Assembly: GCF_042683125.1 (NCBI RefSeq)
Contig: NZ_JBHUIY010000019.1
Location: 1 to 64,000, forward strand
Direction of reading: 5' to 3'
Length of the DNA: 64,000 nucleotides
Origin: Phaeospirillum tilakii
Lineage (GTDB): Bacteria > Pseudomonadota > Alphaproteobacteria > Rhodospirillales > Magnetospirillaceae
Numbering within the stretch: position 1 is the stretch's first letter; each line of letters starts with the position of its first letter. Shown here piece by piece: positions 23,736 to 32,174 of this stretch. The notes under the pieces are model-generated. The model saw nothing but the letters and a program-made list of their open reading frames with translations. It searched no databases and was not told where the DNA came from. The position numbers were made by a program, and so were the translations under genes.

Positions 23736-25142
23736 ATGGCACAATCTGAGTGGGATCGGGTCAAAACCAGGCTGCGCGACGAGGTGGGTGATTCCGCCTA
23801 TCGCTCGTGGCTGCGGCCGATCACCGTGCATGGCATCAGCGACGGGGCGGTCCGCCTTGCCCTGCCGACGCGCTTCCTGCGCGACTGGGTCGCCACCCAT
23901 TACGGCGAGCGCATCCGCACCCTGTGGGGGGCGGAGAACCCCGCCATCCATAACGTCGAGATCGTGGTCGAGACCGCCCGCGCCGCCGCCGTGCCGGTTC
24001 CGGCCGCCGCCGGCGCCCCGGCCGCCGCCCCGCCGCCGCCCGCCGTCGCCCTGCCCGCCGCGCCGGCCGCTGCGGCCCCGGCCGCCGCCGGCGAGGCCGC
24101 CGTCAACGAGATGGACGAACTGGGCGCCCTGCTCGACCCGCGTTTCACCTTCAAGAATTTCGTCGTCGGCAAGCCCAACGAATTCGCCTGGGCGGCGGCG
24201 CGCCGGGTGGCCGAGGCCGACAGCGTCTCGTTCAACCCGCTGTTCCTCTATGGCGGCGTCGGCCTGGGCAAGACCCACCTGATGCACGCGATCGCCCACC
24301 ACATCCGCGAACGCAATCCCCGCCGCAGCGTGCTGTACCTCTCGGCCGAGAAGTTCATGTACCGCTTCATCCGGGCGCTGCGGCACCAGGACACCATGTC
24401 GTTCAAGGAGCAGTTCCGCTCGGTTGACGTGCTGATGATCGACGATGTCCAGTTCATCGCCGGCAAGGACGCGACCCAGGAGGAATTCTTCCACACCTTC
24501 AACGCCCTGGTCGATCAGGGCCGCCAGATCGTGATCTCGGCCGACAAGTCGCCCTCCGACCTCGAGGGGATCGAGGAACGGCTGCGCTCGCGCATGGCCT
24601 GCGGGCTGGTCGCCGACATCCACGCCACCACCTACGAACTGCGCCTCGGCATCCTTCAGTCGAAGTCGGAGCAGATGGGGGTGCTGGTGCCGCAGAAGGT
24701 GATGGAGTTCCTCGCCCACAAGATCTGCTCCAACGTCCGCGAGCTGGAAGGGGCGTTGAACCGCGTCGTCGCCCATTCCCAGCTGGTCGGCCGCGCCATC
24801 ACCCTCGAATCGACCCAGGAGGTGCTGCACGATCTGCTGCGCGCCTCCGACCGCCGGATCACCATCGAGGAGATCCAGAAGAAGGTCGCCGAGCATTTCA
24901 ACATCAAGCTGGCCGAGATGTCCTCGGCGCGCCGCTCCCGTCAGGTGGCCCGGCCGCGTCAGGTGGCGATGTATCTCGCCAAGCAGCTCACCAGCCGCTC
25001 GCTGCCCGAGATCGGCCGCAAGTTCGGCGGCCGCGACCACACCACCGTGATGCATGCGGTCAAGAAGGTCGAGGAGCTGAAGGAAAGCGATCAGGGCTTC
25101 GCCGAGGATGTCGAGCTGCTGCGGCGGATGTTGCAGGGCTGA
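23736..25142 (+). CDS. dnaA: Chromosomal replication initiator DnaA
   Basis: 468 aa from ATG 23736. Domain I (about 1-80) binds helicase and partners; domain II is an Ala/Pro-rich linker (about 82-122); domain III is the AAA+ ATPase with Walker A GGVGLGKTHL (173-182), Walker B VDVLMIDDVQFI and SADKSPSDLEGIEERLRSR. Domain IV ends with the DNA-binding signature FGGRDHTTVMHAVKKVEEL. In-frame Met codons upstream give an unrelated 42-residue leader, so the internal ATG was preferred. DnaA-ATP opens oriC; the origin itself is not apparent here. Confidence 0.97.
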   Translation: MAQSEWDRVKTRLRDEVGDSAYRSWLRPITVHGISDGAVRLALPTRFLRDWVATHYGERIRTLWGAENPAIHNVEIVVETARAAAVPVPAAAGAPAAAPPPPAVALPAAPAAAAPAAAGEAAVNEMDELGALLDPRFTFKNFVVGKPNEFAWAAARRVAEADSVSFNPLFLYGGVGLGKTHLMHAIAHHIRERNPRRSVLYLSAEKFMYRFIRALRHQDTMSFKEQFRSVDVLMIDDVQFIAGKDATQEEFFHTFNALVDQGRQIVISADKSPSDLEGIEERLRSRMACGLVADIHATTYELRLGILQSKSEQMGVLVPQKVMEFLAHKICSNVRELEGALNRVVAHSQLVGRAITLESTQEVLHDLLRASDRRITIEEIQKKVAEHFNIKLAEMSSARRSRQVARPRQVAMYLAKQLTSRSLPEIGRKFGGRDHTTVMHAVKKVEELKESDQGFAEDVELLRRMLQG

Positions 25143-25149
25143 GGCTGTT

Positions 25150-25300
25150 ACGCGGGCTCTGCCCGCACGCCTCGCGTGCGAGACAACCATGTTACGCGGG
25201 CGCTGCCCGCGCGCCCGCCGGGGCGATGCCCCGGCCCCCCTTTTTATTCATCGATAAGAAAGCGCGGGGTTCGGGGCGCGGGGCGGCCGCCCCGCCTAAC
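25150..25300. repeat. Family A composite repeat after dnaA
   Basis: Two GCGGGC-stem modules (CGCGGGCTCTGCCCGC and CGCGGGCGCTGCCCGCG), GCACGCCTCGCGTGC, GGGGCGATGCCCC, an AT-rich centre (TTTTTATTCATCGATAAGAA) and GGGGCGGCCGCCCC. It lies in the gap before the flagellar operon and probably terminates dnaA. Confidence 0.7.
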
Positions 25301-25398
25301 GCCTTGGTATGGCGCGCGAAGCCCCCGGATCCGACTTAAGTGTTTGTTAAAGCGTAAGGGTTCACTCTTTCGGTCTGGCAGACTCGCCGGGGAATGGA

Positions 25399-25701
25399 AT
25401 GAGCGACACCCAGTCAGACCCACCCTCCGCGCCGCCTCGGCGGACCAGTGCGGTGGCGTTGCGTTTCGATCCGGCGGAGAACGACCTGCCGGTGGTGGTC
25501 GCCACCGGCCAGGGCGAGGTGGCGGAAAAGATCCTCGAGATCGCCTTCGCCAACGACGTCAAGGTTCGCACCGATCCCGATCTGATCCAGGTGCTGGGCG
25601 CGCTCGAACTGGGCAGCGTGATTCCGGTCGAGGCGATGGTGGCGGTGGCCGAGATCCTGGCCTATGTCTATCGCGCCACCGGCCGGGCGGTGCCGACATG
25701 A
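25399..25701 (+). CDS. FlhB C-terminal-domain-like protein
   Basis: 100 aa. Matches only the cytoplasmic end of the export switch protein FlhB: AVALRFDPAENDLPVVVATGQGEVAEKIL and the later VAEILAYVYRATG, each shorter than the parent domain. The autocleavage motif NPTH and the membrane domain are missing. Such stand-alone FlhB-C paralogues (FlhX/FlhB2) occur in flagellar loci and can modulate substrate switching. It opens a four-gene overlapping unit with fliO and fliP. A full flhB must be elsewhere. Confidence 0.75.
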   Translation: MSDTQSDPPSAPPRRTSAVALRFDPAENDLPVVVATGQGEVAEKILEIAFANDVKVRTDPDLIQVLGALELGSVIPVEAMVAVAEILAYVYRATGRAVPT

Positions 25702-25994
25702 GCGCCCCGCCCCCGCCCTCGCGCGAGGAGTGGCTGCGCGCCGAACTGGTCAAGGCGTCGTCGCTGGTCGGCACGGCGCGGCGGCTGCTGGCCACCGGCA
25801 CGATGGTCGATCTGACCGCGCTGGAAGGCCGGATCCGCCTGATCTGCGACGGGGTGACCCGGCTCGAGCCCGACAGCGGCCGCACCCTGCGCGCCGACAT
25901 GGAAGCGCTGCTGGCCGACCTCGACCGTCTCGCCGCGGCGCTGGAAGCGGCCAACCCCTGTCCCGGCGAGCCCGGCGGTGGAACCCCCGGCTGA
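25698..25994 (+). CDS. Small flagellar-operon protein of unknown function
   Basis: 98 aa; its ATG overlaps the FlhB-C-like stop (ATGA) and its stop overlaps the fliO start (TGATG). Predicted to be helical: EEWLRAELVKASSLVGTARR, then a Leu-rich helix LRADMEALLADLDRLAAALE, ending in a Gly/Pro tail. Complete coupling to fliO/fliP implies a role in flagellum assembly or a chaperone-like function, but no family was recognised. Confidence 0.6.
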   Translation: MSAPPPPSREEWLRAELVKASSLVGTARRLLATGTMVDLTALEGRIRLICDGVTRLEPDSGRTLRADMEALLADLDRLAAALEAANPCPGEPGGGTPG

Positions 25995-26296
25995 TGGAAA
26001 CCGTCTCCTACCTGCGCTTCGTGCTGGCGCTGGTCACCGTTCTCGGCCTGATGTTCGCCCTGCTGTGGGCGCTGCGGCGCTGGGGGCTGGGCGGGATCGC
26101 CCCGCTCAACCGGTCGCGTCGGCGCCGACTGGCGGTGATCGAGGCCCTGCCGCTTGATGCCCGCCACCGGCTGGTGCTGGTCCGGCGCGACGACCAGGAA
26201 CATCTGCTGCTGCTGGGCGGCGGCAGTGCCACCGTGATCGAACGCAATTGTCCGCCCGCCCGCTTTACCCTGCCCAGCCCGGAGACCAAGCCATGA
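25994..26296 (+). CDS. fliO: Flagellar biosynthesis protein FliO
   Basis: 100 aa with one N-terminal membrane helix (YLRFVLALVTVLGLMFALLW) and a small cytoplasmic domain (RRRRLAVIEALPLDARHRLVLVRRDDQEHLLLLGG, in two parts around the turn). FliO stabilises FliP during assembly of the flagellar type III export gate. Overlaps genes on both sides, directly upstream of fliP as usual. Confidence 0.88.
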   Translation: METVSYLRFVLALVTVLGLMFALLWALRRWGLGGIAPLNRSRRRRLAVIEALPLDARHRLVLVRRDDQEHLLLLGGGSATVIERNCPPARFTLPSPETKP

Positions 26297-27039
26297 GGCT
26301 GCCCCGCCACCGTTTGCTGCTCGGCCTGCTGGCCGGGATCGCGACCGCGCTGGTGGCCGGGCCGGTGCTGGCGCAGTCGCTCAACATCGACCTCGGCGGC
26401 GGCCCCGGCAGCGCCACCAGCCGGATCGTCCAGCTGGTCGCCCTGACCACGGTGCTGTCGATCGCGCCGTCGATCCTGGTGATGATCACCTCGTTCACCC
26501 GCTCCGTGGTGGTGCTGAGCTTCCTGCGTCAGGCGCTCGGCACCCAACAGAGCCCCCCCAACATGGTGATGATCAGCCTCGCGCTGTTCCTCACCGCCTT
26601 CGTGATGGCGCCGACCTTCGAAAAGGCCTGGGATACCGGGTTGCAGCCGATGATCGACGGCCATATCGACGAGATGGAAGGGTTCGAGCGGGCGATCAAG
26701 CCGTTTCACGCCTTCATGAGCCGCAATGTCCGCCCGCAGGACCTCAAGCTGTTCATGGACCTGTCGCGGGCCAAGGAGGTCGCCACCGCCGAGGAAGTGC
26801 CGCTGACCGCGCTGATCCCCGCCTTCATGATCAGCGAACTGCGCCGCGCCTTCGAGATCGGCTTCCTGGTGTTCCTGCCCTTCCTGATCATCGACATGGT
26901 GGTCGCGTCGGTGCTGATGAGCATGGGCATGATGATGCTGCCGCCGTCGATGATCTCGCTGCCGTTCAAGCTGATCTTCTTCGTGATGGTGGACGGCTGG
27001 TATCTGGTGGTCGGCTCTTTGGTCCAGAGCTACGGCTAA
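26293..27039 (+). CDS. fliP: Flagellar export gate protein FliP
   Basis: 248 aa from ATG 26293 (ATGA overlap with fliO). A cleavable signal peptide precedes the mature protein (LLLGLLAGIATALVAGPVLAQ). Core blocks: SIAPSILVMITSFTRSVVVL, FLRQALGTQQSPPNMVMISL, LIPAFMISELRRAFEIGFLV and the C-terminal MGMMMLPPSMISLPFKLIFF, all hallmark FliP. FliP forms the membrane export gate with FliQ and FliR. fliQ does not follow; a repeat-filled gap and the mscS gene end the operon. Confidence 0.96.
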   Translation: MRLPRHRLLLGLLAGIATALVAGPVLAQSLNIDLGGGPGSATSRIVQLVALTTVLSIAPSILVMITSFTRSVVVLSFLRQALGTQQSPPNMVMISLALFLTAFVMAPTFEKAWDTGLQPMIDGHIDEMEGFERAIKPFHAFMSRNVRPQDLKLFMDLSRAKEVATAEEVPLTALIPAFMISELRRAFEIGFLVFLPFLIIDMVVASVLMSMGMMMLPPSMISLPFKLIFFVMVDGWYLVVGSLVQSYG

Positions 27040-27044
27040 CGCCG

Positions 27045-27400
27045 TTATTGGGCACTCGCCCAAACCCCCTTCTTTTTCGAAGGCTCAATTCGCGTTAAGT
27101 CGGCATGGCTGGCAGAATGCCTTGCCATTCGACACTGTCCAGTCTGGTTCCTCTCGGATTTCGGGGTGATGTGGGCTCCGCCCACGCCCGCCAAGGGCCG
27201 CAAGGCCCTTGGAACCCATTGGGGATCGGGCGCAGAGCGGCCTTTCAGCTTGGGCGCGGGTGTTTGCCGCGCGAAGGGCAAGGAAAGGGTTCCAAGGGCC
27301 TTGCGGCCCTTGGCGGGGGCGGGCAGAGCCCGCGAATTGAGCCTCTTCCCAAAGCCTCCGGGCGGGGCGCGGGGCGGCAGCCCCGCAGGGGGCCACCGCC
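27045..27400. repeat. Mixed family A and B repeats between fliP and the MscS gene
   Basis: A gap of about 370 bp without a gene. It contains GTGGGCTCCGCCCAC, two CCAAGGGCC...GGCCCTTGG stems in opposite orientation, TTTGCCGCGCGAAGGGCAAG, GCGGGCAGAGCCCGC and a final GGGGCGGCAGCCCC. About 70 bp near 27090-27160 is unlike the repeats and shows nothing recognisable. Confidence 0.7.
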
Positions 27401-27412
27401 GGCTTGGGGCGC

Positions 27413-29782
27413 TCAGGCCCCGTGATGCAGGATCCGGTCGGGCGGGGGCGTGTCATCGCCGTCCTGACGCAGATGGACCACCCGCTGCGGAAAAGGGATT
27501 GGGATTCCCGCCGCGTTCAGGTCGGCGGCGATCATGAAGCGGATTTCCGACGCGATTTTCGAGCTGTCGGCGCCGCCGGTGTAATCGATCCAGTAGCGCA
27601 GGATGAAATTGATCGAATCCGGGCCGAAATCCTGCAACAGCACGCAGGGCTCGGGATCCTTCAGCACGGCGGGGTGCTTGCGCGCGACCCCCATCAGCAC
27701 CTCGGAGACCTTTTCGGGCGGCGCCGAATAATCGGTGCCGACCGCGACCGAGCGGCGCACCCGCGCGTTCGAATAGGTCCAGTTGGTGACGTTGCTTTCG
27801 ATGAAGGTCGAGTTCGGCACCAGGATCTCGATCCCGTCGGCGGTGCGCACCGTCGAGGAGCGGACGTTGATGTGGGTCACCGTGCCGGTGACGGCGCCGA
27901 CCTCGACGATGTCGCCGACCCGCAGCGGGCGTTCGACCAGCAGGATGATGCCGCTGATCATGTTCTTGAGGATCACCTGGGTGCCGAAGCCGACGCCGAT
28001 CGCCAGCGCGCCGCCGAGGAAGGCGAACACCGTCAGCGGGATGTTGGCGATGTAGAGCGCCACCACGAACAGCATGGTGACGACGACGATATGCAGCCAG
28101 CGGGTCAGGGTGCTGGCATGGTCCTTCGACACCCCGAACTGGGTGGCGGCGAGGCCGGCGGCGAACAGCATGGCGCGGCGGCTGATCACCGCCCCCAACA
28201 CCACCAGCAGGATCACGCCGAGGCTCTTGCCGACGGTGACGCTGCGCACCGCCGAGATCCGCTTGCCATCGACCTCGATATTGTCCTCGGCGGTGAACAG
28301 TTCGAAGTCCCACACCGCGCGGGCGGCCTCGACCGCCATCTGCCAGCCCTCGCGCAGGGCCTGGGTGGCGGCCTTGCGGCTGGCGCGCGGGGTCAGTTCG
28401 TCGTCCCAGGCGCGGAAGGTGTGCAGCAGGGCATCGACCAGCTTGTCGGCCTCGCGCAGCATGTCGGCCTGCTGGCGATAGGCGCTGCGCTGGGCGGCGC
28501 TGGCCTCGGCGTCGGCGGCGTTGCTGGCCTGGGCGGCGGCCAGGGCGGCGTCGTTGCTTTCGCTCAACTGGCTGGTGCGGGTGATCTCGTCGGCCAGCAA
28601 TTGCTGCCAGCCGGCCAGCTTGCGCTCGTTGGCGGCGATGGTGGCGCGGGCCTCGGGCAGCTTGATCTGGTCCTGGTCGGTGGCGTTGAAGCGATGCCAG
28701 CGGAACTGCCAGCCGGCACGCTCCCAGCCGCGCACCTCGAGCATCCGCCGCACCGTCTCGTCGATCAGGTCGGCGGTGTCGGCCTGAAGCCGGCGCACCG
28801 CGAGATCGCGTTCCAGCGCGTCGCGGCGGGGATCGGCCGGGGCGGCCTCGCCGTTGGGGCCGGGGGCGGCCGGCTTGGCCGAGGCCTTGTAGGCGTTGAG
28901 GGCGCGCTGGGCCTGATCGAGGGCGCGGTGGGCGGTGGCGCTGGCGGCCTGGGCCTTGGTCTGGCGGGTCTGCAACTGGGTGATCTGGCGATCGATGTCG
29001 GCCAGCACCGCGTTGAGTTCGGCCTCGGTGAAATGGACGTTGCCGGCCATCTCGCCCAACTGGTGCTCCTGCAACTCGGCCAGGGCGCGCAGTTCGGCGA
29101 TCTCGGCCCGGCCGATGGTCTGGGCGGTCTTGCCCTCGGCCATCGCGGCGGCGGCGGTACGCACGCGCAGGCGGGCAAGGTCGCGCAGCCAGGTCTCGCG
29201 CGCCTTGGCGATCTCGTCGGTGGCGGCGGAGATCTTCTCTTCCTGCTGGCGGACGGTGACCTCGTTGGCCTTCAGCCGCTTTTCGTCCTCGGTGATCTGC
29301 TGGTCGCGGAAATCGGCCCGCTGCATCGCCGCCTTGAGCCGGCCCCTCGTGTCCTCGAGCAGGTCGCGCTGGTGGTCGAGCGCGACGATCGAGACCGAGG
29401 GCGGATTGGGGTTGGCCCGCCACGCGGCGGTCTTTTCGCCCTGATCCTTGGCCCGCCCCTGCGCCTCGGGCAGGCGGTCGATCATGTCGAGATGGCGTTC
29501 GAGCGCGCCGATCAGCTCGCCCATCAGGTAGTCGCGCTCGATCAGTTCGGCCGGCTGGGCCGCCGGGGGCGGGGCGGCGCTGGTCAGGTGATCATATTCG
29601 GTCTGGGCCTGATCGAGCTGCTGTTCGAGCGTCTCGGCGGTCGGCTGGGCCTCGGCGGCGGGCGGCGCGGCGGGGGCGGCCGGCTTGGCCGTGCCGGTCA
29701 GGTCCGCCGCGTCCTGGGCCGGCGCCGGGCCGGACAGGCCGATCAGCAGGGCAACGACGAGGATCGGAAACAGACGACGCAT
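27413..29782 (-). CDS. Large mechanosensitive channel, MscS/KefA type
   Basis: 789 aa from ATG 29782. Signal peptide (LFPILVVALLIGLSGPAPAQ), then a long periplasmic coiled-coil-rich region (about 60-480), several membrane helices (about 500-590) and a C-terminal MscS core. The pore-lining and beta-domain signature is present: GGALAIGVGFGTQVILKNMI, LVERPLRVGDIVEVGAV, NSTFIESNVTNWTYSN. Such channels open on membrane tension and release solutes during hypo-osmotic shock; the large periplasmic part resembles E. coli MscK/YbiO-type proteins. The frame is open far upstream across the divergent CDF gene, but the signal peptide fixes the start. Confidence 0.9.
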   Translation of the reverse strand: MRRLFPILVVALLIGLSGPAPAQDAADLTGTAKPAAPAAPPAAEAQPTAETLEQQLDQAQTEYDHLTSAAPPPAAQPAELIERDYLMGELIGALERHLDMIDRLPEAQGRAKDQGEKTAAWRANPNPPSVSIVALDHQRDLLEDTRGRLKAAMQRADFRDQQITEDEKRLKANEVTVRQQEEKISAATDEIAKARETWLRDLARLRVRTAAAAMAEGKTAQTIGRAEIAELRALAELQEHQLGEMAGNVHFTEAELNAVLADIDRQITQLQTRQTKAQAASATAHRALDQAQRALNAYKASAKPAAPGPNGEAAPADPRRDALERDLAVRRLQADTADLIDETVRRMLEVRGWERAGWQFRWHRFNATDQDQIKLPEARATIAANERKLAGWQQLLADEITRTSQLSESNDAALAAAQASNAADAEASAAQRSAYRQQADMLREADKLVDALLHTFRAWDDELTPRASRKAATQALREGWQMAVEAARAVWDFELFTAEDNIEVDGKRISAVRSVTVGKSLGVILLVVLGAVISRRAMLFAAGLAATQFGVSKDHASTLTRWLHIVVVTMLFVVALYIANIPLTVFAFLGGALAIGVGFGTQVILKNMISGIILLVERPLRVGDIVEVGAVTGTVTHINVRSSTVRTADGIEILVPNSTFIESNVTNWTYSNARVRRSVAVGTDYSAPPEKVSEVLMGVARKHPAVLKDPEPCVLLQDFGPDSINFILRYWIDYTGGADSSKIASEIRFMIAADLNAAGIPIPFPQRVVHLRQDGDDTPPPDRILHHGA

Positions 29783-29954
29783 CGCGCGGGGCTCCTTGGT
29801 GACGGGGGGGGCCATCCTATCGTCGGCGGGGGTGGCTTTGTCGATGGGAAAGCGCGGGTCGGCCCCTCGGCCGGGTCTTTGTTCTCGCCGCCGGGGAGGG
29901 TAAAGTCGCGGCAAATCGACTCCGAGGCTCCGGCCGAGACGACGGGACAGGGCA

Positions 29955-31346
29955 ATGACCAACAAAAAGCAGGCGGTGGCGGCGGCATCGGTGTTCGCCA
30001 GCGCGGCGATGACCGCGATGAAGCTGGCGGTGGGGCTGATGACCGGCAGCCTCGGCATCCTGTCCGAGGCGGCGCATTCGCTGCTCGACATGGGGGCGGC
30101 GACGCTGACCTGGTTCGCGGTGCGGATCGGCGACCGCCCGGCCGACGCCGAGCATCCCTGGGGCCATGCCAAGGTCGAGAACGTCTCCGCCTTGATCGAG
30201 ACCGGGCTGCTGTTCCTCACCAGCGCCTGGATCATCAAGGAAGCGGTCGAACGGCTGCGCGGCGAGGCGGTGGCGGTCGAGGTGACCTGGTACGGCGTCG
30301 CGGTGATCGTGGTGTCGATGCTGATCGATTTCGGCCGCGCCCGCGCCCTGACCAAGGTGGCGCGCGAGACCGGCAGCGCGGCGCTCGAGGCCGACGCGCT
30401 GCATTTCAGTTCGGACATCGCCAGTTCGGCGGTGGTGCTGGTCGGGCTCGGCCTGACCGCCTGGGGCTGGCCGCAGGGCGACGCCGTCGCCGCGATCGGG
30501 GTGGCCGGCTTCGTCTGCCTCGCCGGCTGGCGGCTGGGGCGGCGGACCATCGACATGCTGATCGACACCGCGCCGCGCGGCATCGCCGAGGAGGTGGCCC
30601 AGATCGCCGCCGCCGTCCCCGGCATCGCCCGGGTCGATCGGGTGCGCGCCCGCCCGGCCGGGGCGACCATCTATGTCGAGCTGGTGGTGCGGGTCGGGCG
30701 CGGCCGCAGCTTCGGTCAGGTCCAGGCCCTGCGCGACGCCGTCGCCACGGCGATCTGCGCCGCCCGGCCCGAGATCGACCCGCTGGTGGTGGCCGAACCG
30801 CTGACGCTCGACGACGAGGACGTCGCCGAGGCGGTGCGGGTGGTGGCGGCCAATCGCGGCGTCGCCGTCCACGACATCGCCTCTTACACCCTGGGGGCGA
30901 CCCGCCATGTCGGCTTCGACCTCGAGGTCGATGACGGCCTGACGGTGCGCGAGGCCCACGACGTCGCCAGCGAGATCGAGACCGCCCTGGCCACCGAACT
31001 CGGCGCCGACATCGGCATCGACATCCATATCGACCCCCGCCGCAACCGGATCGACCCGGGCGAGACGGTCGAACCGGGCGAACTGGCCCGGCTGACCCGG
31101 CTGGTCGAGGAGGTGGTGGCGCGGCATCCGCCCGGCTCGCACGTCCACCGCCTGTTCGCCCAGCGCGGTCCCGACGGGCTGTATCTGTCGTTCCATTGCC
31201 GCTTCCCGCCCGAGGCCTCGATCCGCCTCGCCCACGCCTTGACCGAGCGGATGGAGGCCGAACTGCGCTGGAAGCTGGGCGACGTCGCCCGCGTGGTGGT
31301 CCATGCCGAGCCCCAGTTCGCGCCGGGCGGCGGCGCCCCGGCCTGA
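29955..31346 (+). CDS. Cation diffusion facilitator (likely Zn2+) with extended C-terminus
   Basis: 463 aa. Six-helix CDF core: GSLGILSEAAHSLLDMGAA in TM2 and ALEADALHFSSDIASSAVVL in TM5 supply HxxxD in both metal-site helices. The HD-HD combination is usually zinc, whereas DD-HD is iron-type and DD-DD manganese-type. The cytoplasmic region is unusually long and seems to hold two or more ferredoxin-like dimerisation domains (about 210-285, 290-365 and a further part to 463). Divergent from the MscS gene. Direction of transport is presumed to be proton-coupled efflux. Confidence 0.88.
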   Translation: MTNKKQAVAAASVFASAAMTAMKLAVGLMTGSLGILSEAAHSLLDMGAATLTWFAVRIGDRPADAEHPWGHAKVENVSALIETGLLFLTSAWIIKEAVERLRGEAVAVEVTWYGVAVIVVSMLIDFGRARALTKVARETGSAALEADALHFSSDIASSAVVLVGLGLTAWGWPQGDAVAAIGVAGFVCLAGWRLGRRTIDMLIDTAPRGIAEEVAQIAAAVPGIARVDRVRARPAGATIYVELVVRVGRGRSFGQVQALRDAVATAICAARPEIDPLVVAEPLTLDDEDVAEAVRVVAANRGVAVHDIASYTLGATRHVGFDLEVDDGLTVREAHDVASEIETALATELGADIGIDIHIDPRRNRIDPGETVEPGELARLTRLVEEVVARHPPGSHVHRLFAQRGPDGLYLSFHCRFPPEASIRLAHALTERMEAELRWKLGDVARVVVHAEPQFAPGGGAPA

Positions 31347-31630
31347 CCGCCCGGCGGGGCCGGGGCGGCAAATTCTGCCCTGTCGCGGCCCGACCGGCAG
31401 AAAGATCCGCCCGGTTTGCCCCAAACCGCCGTATCAGAACTGATCGGGATCCGGCCCGGCCTTGGCGCCAAGCAGAAAACAGGGCCGCCGGGACGGTCCC
31501 CGGCCTCCTTCCGCTCCGGCGGAAGGCGGCGTGGTCCGGGCGGCGCGGAACCGGCCGGACACAGACTTTGGAACCATGGCGCCCGGCGAAACCGGCGCGC
31601 CCGGCAGACCAGACGACAGGAGTTGGGGTC
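31347..31630. other. Intergenic region between CDF and Ser/Thr/Ala-rich gene
   Basis: About 280 bp, G+C-rich. I see no repeat module, clear promoter or gene in it. Confidence 0.4.
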
Positions 31631-32161
31631 ATGAGCGTCTCCTCGATCACCGGAACCGCCGCCACGCGGCAGACGCTGGCCAATGGTCAGACCGCGACCG
31701 AGCCCGGTTCGGCGACCTTCTCCCTGTCGCTGGCCGCGACCGAGACCGGCCGGCCCGACGGCGACCGCGCCAGCTCCTTCCCGTTGATGAGCGCGGCGAT
31801 GCAGTCGGCGCTGATCGCCTCGCAGGACAGCGCCGCCGCCACCAGCGGCAGCGGCTTCGACGTCACCGCCACCCCCGCCGCCGGCGCGGTGACCGCCGCC
31901 GCCGGCATCGGCAGCGGCACCCCCAGCGGCAGCGGCGCGGCGGTGCTGGCCGACCTCGACCAGCTGGTCGGCACCCTCGGCAGTTCGGCCGCGCTGACCA
32001 GCGCCGCCACCGGTCAGGCGGTCCCGGCCCCGGCCGACGTCGGCAGCCTGGTGGCCAAATACCGCAATGGCGGCAGCGGCCAGGGCACCCCCGGCGAGGG
32101 CAGCTTCGCCGGGCGGCTGTTCCGCGATCTGGCCCAGGACGGCGGCACCGTCTCGGCGTGA
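31631..32161 (+). CDS. Ser/Thr/Ala/Gly-rich protein of unknown function
   Basis: 176 aa from ATG 31631. Low-complexity, without Cys, rich in Ser, Thr, Ala and Gly, and without a clear signal peptide or membrane helix. The composition resembles secreted or flagellar-hook-length-type proteins exported without a cleaved signal. The C-terminus (FAGRLFRDLAQDGGTVSA) is its most ordered part. Codon use fits the neighbours. It may be a flagellar or type III-like substrate, but I cannot support this beyond composition. Confidence 0.5.
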   Translation: MSVSSITGTAATRQTLANGQTATEPGSATFSLSLAATETGRPDGDRASSFPLMSAAMQSALIASQDSAAATSGSGFDVTATPAAGAVTAAAGIGSGTPSGSGAAVLADLDQLVGTLGSSAALTSAATGQAVPAPADVGSLVAKYRNGGSGQGTPGEGSFAGRLFRDLAQDGGTVSA

Positions 32162-32174
32162 ACGGCCGGCGGCG

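Noticed and set aside
27404..30934. Very long plus-strand open frame opposite the MscS gene
   Set aside because: It is antisense to a protein with clear MscS motifs, and its translation is Gly/Ala/Arg/His-rich with no domain. Long antisense frames are expected at this G+C content.
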